Shown here piece after piece: positions 7,631 to 12,406 of a stretch of 12,406 nucleotides of DNA (position 1 is the first letter of the stretch; each line of letters starts with the position of its first letter). The notes under the pieces were generated by a model, which was not told the DNA's origin, did not search any database, and saw nothing but the letters and a program-made list of their open reading frames with translations. The translations under genes and the position numbers were made by a program. This DNA is from Treponema sp. (GTDB lineage Bacteria; Spirochaetota; Spirochaetia; Treponematales; Treponemataceae). Location: the NCBI GenBank assembly GCA_017963165.1, contig JAGCTZ010000178.1, positions 1-12,406 on the forward strand, read 5' to 3'.

Positions 7631-7649
7631 TTCTGATTTTTAATTGTGT

Positions 7650-7674
7650 TGGCCCTTCGACAAGCTCAGGAACC
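7650..7674. repeat. Dispersed short repeat, copy C, just past the apt stop
   Basis: It contains CCCTTCGACAAGCTCAGG on the plus strand and differs from copy A at one position across about 26 nt. It begins 11 nt past the apt stop. On the minus-strand mRNA its ends (GGUUC and GGGCC, with G-U pairs) can form a short stem. With the neighbouring repeat at 7610-7630 it makes up most of the 97-bp gap. Confidence 0.75.
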
Positions 7675-7685
7675 ACGGGCTTTTT

Positions 7686-8219
7686 TTATGCACCAGCATA
7701 ATTAATTAATGTAGTTACTTTGCAAGGTGCGAGCACGGATTCATAATTTAAGTCGGGAAGGCCGATTACTCCGAAGAAATCAGTGACTTCCCCTCCTCCT
7801 TGCTCAATCAGATTTTTGGCTGCTGCGAGCGTTCCGCCAGTTGCAATCAAATAATCAACAACAAGAAATCTCTGTCCTTCCTTTACATCGGATTTGTGAA
7901 CTTCTACTGTTGCTGTACCATATTCAAGTGCATAACTGCATTGATAAGTTTCGCCTGGGAGCTTGCCCTTTTTGCGTATAAGAACAAGCGGAATTCCAAG
8001 TGCCTGTGCAAGCGGAGCGGCAAAGATAAAACCGCGGCTTTCTACACCGGCAACTGCATCAATTTTTGCATCCTTATATTTTTCTATCATCTGGTCTATA
8101 CAGAATCTTAAAGCTTCGGGATTAACAAGGACACCGGTTATGTCATAAAAAAGGATTCCAGGCTTTGGAAAATCAGGAACACGGCGAACAGCCTTGTCGA
8201 GCATTTCAAGATTCATCAT
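7686..8219 (-). CDS. apt: Adenine phosphoribosyltransferase (purine salvage)
   Basis: Apt converts adenine and PRPP to AMP and PPi. From the ATG at 8219 the protein has 177 residues, the usual size. It shows the N-terminal family signature VPDFPKPGILFYDITG (about 14-29), VAGVESRGFIFAAPLAQ (56-72), the flexible-loop region RKKGKLPGET (82-91) and the PRPP-binding motif FLVVDYLIATGGT (118-130). In that motif the second acidic residue of the usual D-D pair is Tyr123. An upstream TTG (8234) is possible, but the GGTAGG ribosome binding site fits the ATG at 8219 or the adjacent ATG at 8216. A good promoter lies upstream, making apt the first gene of a likely apt-asnA-orf-DUF4349 operon. Confidence 0.93.
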   Translation of the reverse strand: MMNLEMLDKAVRRVPDFPKPGILFYDITGVLVNPEALRFCIDQMIEKYKDAKIDAVAGVESRGFIFAAPLAQALGIPLVLIRKKGKLPGETYQCSYALEYGTATVEVHKSDVKEGQRFLVVDYLIATGGTLAAAKNLIEQGGGEVTDFFGVIGLPDLNYESVLAPCKVTTLINYAGA

Positions 8220-8251
8220 AAAAATACCTACCAAAAATGATTTATGGAGTC

Positions 8252-8280
8252 ATTTTAATACTATATATTATTTAAGACAA
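8252..8280 (-). promoter_or_regulatory. Predicted promoter for the apt operon
   Basis: The minus strand has TTGTCT (8275-8280), a 17-nt spacer, and TAAAAT (8252-8257), a 4/6 and 5/6 match to sigma-70 boxes. Transcription would start near 8245, leaving a leader of about 25 nt that includes the ribosome binding site. Confidence 0.6.
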
Positions 8281-8295
8281 GAGGAGAATTTTAAT

Positions 8296-8388
8296 GTGAA
8301 ATATTTAAACAAATCGTCATCTGGCGCGCGAACCGCAGAAAACCTTAGGAATGTCTTGCAAGGAAACAAACTGAACTTACAAACATGA
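8296..8388 (+). pseudogene. 30-codon frame, possible 5' remnant of a rubrerythrin gene
   Basis: A GTG at 8296 opens a 30-codon frame. It has a strong ribosome binding site (GAGGAG at 8281-8286, about 9 nt upstream) and ends at TGA 8386-8388. The peptide VKYLNKSSSGARTAENLRNV resembles the rubrerythrin N-terminus (typically K-x-L-K-G-T-K-T-A-E-N-L), then stops resembling it at the point where the frame enters the 3' end of the convergent membrane-protein gene (8345). This suggests a start region left behind when the rest of a gene was lost. It could instead be a genuine small peptide or a chance frame. An ATG overlapping the GTG (8294) is followed at once by TGA. Confidence 0.35.
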
Positions 8389-10174
8389 TGACTATATAAA
8401 TTACTGCACCAAGTAAAAGAGAAGAAAGTCCTGCCGCCATACACAAAATCATATAATTTGAAAGTTTAAACAAAATGCAGGCAAATTCATAAACAAACAA
8501 ACTTATGATAATAAGGAATGGGAAACTGAATACCCATGAAAAACGGAACATCTGATTTCCGTCTACACGATTATTCCAGGCAAAGGTTGCAAGCATTATA
8601 AACAGAATGAGCATAAACAACGGGAACAAAACTCTGTTGAGCATTGTCTGACTGTACTGTTCGCGTGCAAAACCAAACGAGGTTGCATTCTTAACAAATT
8701 TGAACAGATAGAACAGAGAACTGTTTTCCGGATTTGCAGGAGATTCTTCGAGCAAAAGGAATTCAGAATATTTAAGCGGGAAAATAAGATATTCTGGCGT
8801 CGTTGTAACAGAACCGTCTGCGTAAGTATAAGTTGGTCCAAACTGAATATCAGGATCATCACGGCCAACAGCTTTAAGCAATATATATGGAACAAAATCT
8901 GTTTTTTCGTCAATAAGCAGCATTTCCTTTGTTGCTGCTGTAAGGTTCTTTACACTAACAGGCATAAGCTTTGCATAAGGAACTGTGAGCTTGCGAAGGA
9001 AACGACCGCGGCTGTCTAAGCTGACAATTGTCAAATCGCGCAGATACTGAATTGACTGACCAGTAGACTGAACAAGTGTTACGCCCTTAAAGTAAACAAT
9101 TTCGCTTGCACCATTATTGTGGGTATAAGAAAAATATACATCATTTGCACTTTCAAAGGACTGAAGCTCCATTGTTTCATCAACAAAAAATGATTCCTGA
9201 CTTATGCGGTTTTCGGCAACATCAAGATAGAAGGTAACGTCAGTATCGCGCTTCATTTCATCATAGTTTTCGTAAAGTCCATGGAAAATATAGTAAGCTT
9301 CCAGGTTATCTTTATTTACAAGGGCAAGATAGCCTTTATATTTCTGGTCATAAATTTCGTATTCAAGGCCTGTTACTTCCTTATGCTTTTGTGTTATATA
9401 GTTCCAGGCTTCTGCAGAAATCTTTTTCAATTCATCAATATTTGGATTTTTTGGATCTGTAAGCTTTATTCCAAGCTCTGCATAATAATGAGCATTAAAC
9501 CATTGTTCATTATCAAATGCAGATTTTGCCTGAAGCAGACATTTGTAAGAATCATTAATCTGGTCTACATCCATAATGAGCGAATCGTCCATTATATCGA
9601 GAGGCTGGGCATTTGTAAGATCAAATTTAAGACTGCTAGTATATATTCTGTTGATTTCCATGTCGGCACGACTTTTAAGATCACGTGCTTCCTGAAGGTT
9701 TGGATTAAGCTTAAGGGCAGCATTTGCATAAACGAGCGCCCTTTCGTTAAGACCGTTATCAAGCAGAAGATTTCCTACATCAATATATTCTTTTATGATT
9801 CTAGTTTTATTAACAAGCTGTGCCCTTTTTTGTCTTGACCACAAAGAAAAGGTTTCGTTTGAAAGAGTAATCAGGAAAGTACATACAAGTCCCGAAATGA
9901 TTACAAGCTTAAATCTTTCTATCATTGCTGGAGAAAAACTTTGAAGACTTCCTTCCGAATTATGACCAAAATGGACAGACAAAGAAATTACAAAGCCAGA
10001 GATACACATAGCAGGAAGAAATTTTGCAAAGTATTCAACAGCAATACAGAATTTATAAAGAAAGTTTGATTTTACCGGAACCTCAGCCGGAACAGGCATG
10101 AACATTCCTGCCGCAAAACAAACAATAAAGCCTATACCAAGAAAAACAGAAAGTATTATAAAGATTTTTTTCAT
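8345..10174 (-). CDS. Large membrane protein, 3 TM + soluble domain + 3 TM, with TPR-like helices
   Basis: I recognise no named family for this 609-residue protein. Three hydrophobic spans (about 4-26, 44-66, 88-106) are followed by a large soluble region and then three more spans (about 511-531, 546-566, 574-604). The first soluble part (about 128-178, IDVGNLLLDNGLNERALVYANAALKLNP) looks like a TPR hairpin, with a second helical unit at about 205-262. The second part (about 345-470) looks beta-rich, including YFKGVTLVQSTG, LRDLTIVSLDSRGRFLRKL and YILLKAVGRDD. The 3+3 layout with a central beta region recalls LptF/LptG permease subunits of lipid export, but the helical insert is not typical and identity is unproven. 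A G-rich ribosome binding site (GGGGGAT) lies about 7 nt upstream. It follows the 318-residue membrane protein by 16 nt on the same transcript. Confidence 0.85.
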   Translation of the reverse strand: MKKIFIILSVFLGIGFIVCFAAGMFMPVPAEVPVKSNFLYKFCIAVEYFAKFLPAMCISGFVISLSVHFGHNSEGSLQSFSPAMIERFKLVIISGLVCTFLITLSNETFSLWSRQKRAQLVNKTRIIKEYIDVGNLLLDNGLNERALVYANAALKLNPNLQEARDLKSRADMEINRIYTSSLKFDLTNAQPLDIMDDSLIMDVDQINDSYKCLLQAKSAFDNEQWFNAHYYAELGIKLTDPKNPNIDELKKISAEAWNYITQKHKEVTGLEYEIYDQKYKGYLALVNKDNLEAYYIFHGLYENYDEMKRDTDVTFYLDVAENRISQESFFVDETMELQSFESANDVYFSYTHNNGASEIVYFKGVTLVQSTGQSIQYLRDLTIVSLDSRGRFLRKLTVPYAKLMPVSVKNLTAATKEMLLIDEKTDFVPYILLKAVGRDDPDIQFGPTYTYADGSVTTTPEYLIFPLKYSEFLLLEESPANPENSSLFYLFKFVKNATSFGFAREQYSQTMLNRVLFPLFMLILFIMLATFAWNNRVDGNQMFRFSWVFSFPFLIIISLFVYEFACILFKLSNYMILCMAAGLSSLLLGAVIYIVIMFVSSVCFLARHS

Positions 10175-10190
10175 AAACTATCCCCCACCC

Positions 10191-11147
10191 CTAACGACTT
10201 CGCTTTTTTCTTGTAGCAAAACGAATAATTCCTATAATGATAAAAACAATACTAAAAATTACGTTTACCATTACCAGCAGCGGATCATCAACATATTTAG
10301 AAAGGAATATGAAAAAGCCTTTATTATTTATGTACTGTCGCCTGAAAGAGGTAACAACCGGATAATAATAAAAAGTATTAACTGTAAGAATTGCAAAAGT
10401 TGCACACATCAAAAAGCCTGTATTCAAAAGCCTCCAGCGGAAAAGATCTGCGGCACCATAGAGGGAGCATATTAAAAGTCCCAGCGAAAGGAATCCAAGC
10501 CAGAAGGTCCATTTTTTAGAAAAGGCTGTTCTTGCATGCTCAAGAATAAGCGAAAACGAAATAATTGGACTGCGCGAAGTTTCGCCAAAAGCATTCTTTA
10601 TAAGAATATCGCTGTAAGGTGCAGAATCACGGAAAAGTATAAAATCACGGGAAGGTTCAATATTCTGAATTTCTACAGTTCCTTCTGCAGAAGTGTCTAT
10701 TACAACAGTTGTTGTATTAAGATACGGATTTTCGTTGTAGTTAGATGTAAAATAATAAACCTTATCATCGCTCGGACGGAAATATCCACCTGTAAGCATT
10801 CTGGAACTGTCTTTTGCCTGATAAGTATATTTTGACTGAAAATGAATAAGAGCTGGAATACACAAAGCCCAGGTAAGTGCAGAAAGGATTATAAAAGAAA
10901 TAAAATTACCAATTCCACCTTTATTACAAATCCTTATATAAACCATTGCAGGACATATAAAAAGAAGAACACACCCAAGAACATAAAACAAAGCTCTTAA
11001 TAAATCCTCTGGTTTAAAAAATTTAAAAGTTATTCCCGCAACAGAAGACTGCATTTCAAGATACACGTAATAAAAGAACATACCGATAGCGGTTCCAATC
11101 AAGAGAACAAGAAAATACATGAGAACAAGTCTGAATGCTTTTTTCAT
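10191..11147 (-). CDS. Membrane protein, 3 TM + soluble domain + 3 TM, partner of the downstream gene
   Basis: This 318-residue protein is not from a family I can name. Hydrophobic spans are at about 8-29, 51-71 and 82-102. A soluble, probably extracytoplasmic domain follows (about 105-210; beta-rich, with DDKVYYFTSNYNENPYLNTT and FGETSRSPIISF), then spans at about 213-231, 239-260 and 289-309, and a basic tail (RKKRSR). It shows the same 3+domain+3 order as the larger gene 16 nt downstream, suggesting a heterodimeric membrane pair. The start is supported by AAAGGA about 10 nt upstream of the ATG. A promoter with a consensus TATAAT embedded in a perfect palindrome precedes it. LptF/LptG-like is a hypothesis from topology only; an unrelated spirochaete-specific pair is equally possible. 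Confidence 0.84.
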   Translation of the reverse strand: MKKAFRLVLMYFLVLLIGTAIGMFFYYVYLEMQSSVAGITFKFFKPEDLLRALFYVLGCVLLFICPAMVYIRICNKGGIGNFISFIILSALTWALCIPALIHFQSKYTYQAKDSSRMLTGGYFRPSDDKVYYFTSNYNENPYLNTTTVVIDTSAEGTVEIQNIEPSRDFILFRDSAPYSDILIKNAFGETSRSPIISFSLILEHARTAFSKKWTFWLGFLSLGLLICSLYGAADLFRWRLLNTGFLMCATFAILTVNTFYYYPVVTSFRRQYINNKGFFIFLSKYVDDPLLVMVNVIFSIVFIIIGIIRFATRKKRSR

Positions 11148-11188
11148 AAGAACAAAATCCTTTCCCTTTTAATTATCGGTCAAAAACT

Positions 11189-11226
11189 CTATTAAAATTA
11201 TAAAGTATTTTAATAGAAAAAACCAA
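11189..11226 (-). promoter_or_regulatory. Promoter with embedded palindrome for the two membrane-protein genes
   Basis: The minus strand carries TATAAT (11197-11202) with a weak TTGGTT -35 (11221-11226, 18-nt spacer). A perfect inverted repeat with 10-bp arms, CTATTAAAAT (11189-11198) and ATTTTAATAG (11207-11216), separated by 8 bp, overlaps the -10 box and the expected start point. This is the usual place for a repressor operator. AT-richness raises the chance of a fortuitous palindrome. Confidence 0.5.
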
Positions 11227-11254
11227 TAGAAAAACACCTCTAAAAGCATTGTAA

Positions 11255-11289
11255 ATTGTTTGACATAACAATAGTTTATATTGTATTAT
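11255..11289 (+). promoter_or_regulatory. Promoter for the STAS gene with a palindrome over the -35
   Basis: A perfect TTGACA -35 (11260-11265) is followed after 18 nt by TATTAT (11284-11289). An inverted repeat, ATTGTT (11255-11260), 6 bp, AACAAT (11267-11272), straddles the -35 box and could be an operator. It is divergent from the membrane-protein promoter in the same 187-bp gap. Confidence 0.55.
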
Positions 11290-11334
11290 ATAGATTGATA
11301 TATAATTAAAAAAAATTATGTGGAGTGGATTTTA

Positions 11335-11886
11335 ATGGACAGCAATAACGCAGTTATACCTGGTTTTGATACAGACAAGGACGACAGTCTTCAGATTAGA
11401 CTTGATAAATCTTTTGGCGTACCAAATGGATTGATAGTTTATCTCACGGGATATATTGATACTTATAACTCTACATATTTTCAGAAGAAAATAACTCAGG
11501 TTATTGAAGCTGGTTTTGTTAATCTGATCTTTAATTGTTCTGCACTTAATTATGTTTCTTCTACAGGAATCGGTTCCTTTACAGTTTTCCTTAAAATGGT
11601 AAAGCCAAAGGGCGGTGATGTAGTTCTTCTTGAAATCCAGCCAAAGGTTTACGAAGTATTCCAGTTGCTTGGATTCTCGCAATTCTTCAATATCAAGAAT
11701 TCAACCGAAGAGGCTGTTTCATTCTTTGCACAGGGTGGCCAGGCTTCTTCTTCTATATTCCCTATCGTTATTGAATGCCCTGTTTGCAGTAAAAAGCTCC
11801 GTGCTACAAAGGATGGACGCTTCCGCTGTTCAGGCTGTAAATCTATTCTTGCAATAAACGATAAGGGCGAAGTTTCTTTAGGCTAA
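11335..11886 (+). CDS. STAS-domain (anti-sigma-factor-antagonist-like) protein with C-terminal zinc ribbon
   Basis: From the ATG at 11335 the protein has 183 residues. GGAG lies 9 nt upstream; an in-frame GTG at 11320 overlaps that ribosome binding site, so I reject it. Residues about 18-135 form a STAS domain: LIVYLTGYIDTYNS (33-46), LIFNCSALNYVSSTGIGSF (64-82) and GGDVVLLEIQPKVYEVFQLLG (93-113). The phospho-site of SpoIIAA-type proteins (D-S-S-G) aligns with S-S-T77-G, so T77 or S76 is the candidate switch residue. Residues 148-168 form a CPVC...CSGC zinc ribbon after a Ser-rich linker. Such proteins bind anti-sigma or kinase partners in phosphorylation-controlled switches; the ribbon suggests extra contact with protein or nucleic acid. 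No kinase, phosphatase or sigma factor is nearby. Confidence 0.87.
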   Translation: MDSNNAVIPGFDTDKDDSLQIRLDKSFGVPNGLIVYLTGYIDTYNSTYFQKKITQVIEAGFVNLIFNCSALNYVSSTGIGSFTVFLKMVKPKGGDVVLLEIQPKVYEVFQLLGFSQFFNIKNSTEEAVSFFAQGGQASSSIFPIVIECPVCSKKLRATKDGRFRCSGCKSILAINDKGEVSLG

Positions 11887-11900
11887 TCCCCTATTCTGAT

Positions 11901-12229
11901 TGTGAATAAATTGTGGATAACTCTGTGAAAAAATCTCTTTTTTTTAGAGGAAAAATCTTTTAACGCTTCTTTCATTTCTTTTTTATTACATAAATATGTA
12001 GTCTTTTTTTGGTTTTTTAATGTTAAAATCACGTAATTCTATATAATATATAGAATTAGCACACTATTTTGTACTTATTTAAAAATTGTATAAAAACAGT
12101 AAATAAAATGCTTCCAAGCCAGTTCTGTAAATATGTGAATAAAAATTGTGGATAACTTGTGGATTATCCGTGTAAAAATTGTGTGTACAAGTGAATAAAT
12201 GTGAAACATTCCACCGCTGTGAAACATTC
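11901..12229. other. oriC: Candidate chromosomal replication origin (DnaA-box clusters flanking an AT-rich region)
   Basis: Nonamers matching TGTGNATAA (complement of DnaA box TTATNCACA) occur at 11901-11909, 11912-11920 (perfect), 12134-12142 and 12147-12155 (perfect). Near matches are at 11924-11932, 12158-12166 and 12190-12198. All read in one direction with 11-13 nt between successive starts inside each cluster. The two clusters are near duplicates of one another. Between them 11931-12120 is very AT-rich, with T-tracts and a perfect palindrome. A 12-bp direct repeat TGTGAAACATTC (12200-12211, 12218-12229) follows. DnaA-box arrays beside an AT-rich unwinding region define bacterial oriC; dnaA itself is not in the window. 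A DnaA-titrating or DnaA-regulated promoter region is the alternative. Confidence 0.65.
12034..12058. repeat. Perfect 25-bp AT palindrome in the putative unwinding region
   Basis: Arms TAATTCTATAT (12034-12044) and ATATAGAATTA (12048-12058) pair perfectly over 11 bp around a 3-nt centre. It sits midway between the two DnaA-box clusters. A shorter one, TACATA/TATGTA (11987-11992, 11995-12000), lies nearby. These could be cruciform or protein-binding sites in the origin. Confidence 0.6.
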
Positions 12230-12281
12230 AGGGCTTTCGTATTATAAAGAATTGAATTTAAAAGTATGAAAAAATGCTCCC

Positions 12282-12406
12282 GCGGAGAACCTGATTTTGC
12301 TCCGCCGAGAACGCGGATAGGAAATTATTCCGAAGTGCAGACCTGCCTGCGGCAGCCCTGCACTTCCCGCGTTCAACGCTCCGCAAAACCAGAACCTCCG
12401 CTCCGC
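12282..12406. repeat. GC-rich fold-back (imperfect inverted repeat) element at the window end
   Basis: The composition jumps from AT-rich to GC-rich. Left arm 12282-12316 pairs imperfectly (about 26 of 35 positions) with right arm 12367-12401. Within it, GAAGTGCAG (12332-12340) pairs perfectly with CTGCACTTC (12358-12366), and the loop has a further CTGC/GCAG stem. An open frame from ATG 12266 runs through the element to the window end, but it lacks a ribosome binding site and recognisable protein sequence, so I do not call a gene. It resembles a MITE-like or REP-like intergenic element, perhaps continuing past 12406. Confidence 0.65.

Noticed and set aside
7589..7685. Riboswitch or T-box leader controlling asnA
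   Set aside because: The gap is accounted for by two dispersed repeats and a ribosome binding site; no T-box motif or specifier stem is visible.
8194..8388. 64-codon plus-strand frame starting inside apt
   Set aside because: The first part is antisense to apt and lacks a ribosome binding site; only the section from GTG 8296 has a start signal and is annotated separately.
11926..11955. Intrinsic terminator after the STAS gene
   Set aside because: Only a 4-bp CTCT/AGAG stem around a T-tract; too weak, and the T-tract fits the AT-rich origin region better.
12266..12406. Open frame from ATG 12266 running to the window end (47 codons)
   Set aside because: No ribosome binding site, and the frame passes through an inverted repeat with repeat-like composition; no recognisable protein family.
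1..12406. CRISPR array, tRNA or rRNA genes
   Set aside because: No regularly spaced direct repeats with unique spacers were seen, and no cloverleaf with CCA-proximal features or rRNA-like stretch was recognised on either strand.

Overview
The window looks like a stretch of spirochaete chromosome, most likely a Treponema-type host-associated anaerobe. This is an inference from low-to-moderate GC, spirochaete-style lipoproteins, a STAS/zinc-ribbon protein and family resemblance; no rRNA or other marker is present to settle it. Nine of the twelve coding features lie on the minus strand.

Layout from left to right. Positions 1-1979: grpE followed by dnaK (minus strand, dnaK cut by the window edge), a chaperone operon with its own sigma-70-like promoter and no visible CIRCE element. 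Positions 2077-3710: a RluA-family pseudouridine synthase overlapping a HAD-family nucleotidase/phosphatase by ATGA; the HAD gene appears to be transcribed as a leaderless mRNA. Positions 3824-4381: a plus-strand lipoprotein of unknown function. Positions 4382-4589: a GC-rich block of nested hairpins between convergent genes. Positions 4590-8219: an apparent minus-strand operon apt, asnA, a 329-residue protein that may be a cysteine-cluster-less radical-SAM-like barrel, and a DUF4349-type lipoprotein. Positions 8345-11147: two consecutive multi-span membrane proteins sharing a 3-TM / large soluble domain / 3-TM layout reminiscent of LptF/LptG. Positions 11335-11886: a plus-strand STAS-domain protein fused to a C-terminal zinc ribbon.

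The final 520 bases hold no convincing gene but carry the most striking signal. At least seven DnaA-box-like nonamers, all in one orientation, form two near-duplicate clusters that flank about 200 bp of very AT-rich DNA containing a perfect 25-bp palindrome. This looks like a chromosomal replication origin. The mostly minus-strand genes to its left would then be co-oriented with a leftward replication fork. A GC-rich fold-back element follows to the window edge.

A second theme is short dispersed repeats. Three copies of a CCCTTCGACARGCTCAGG repeat are present: one inserted in frame in the disordered N-terminus of GrpE, one supplying the upstream region (including the ribosome binding site) of the 329-residue gene, and one with a second repeat type between apt and asnA. 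Sites are called by eye; no database search was possible.
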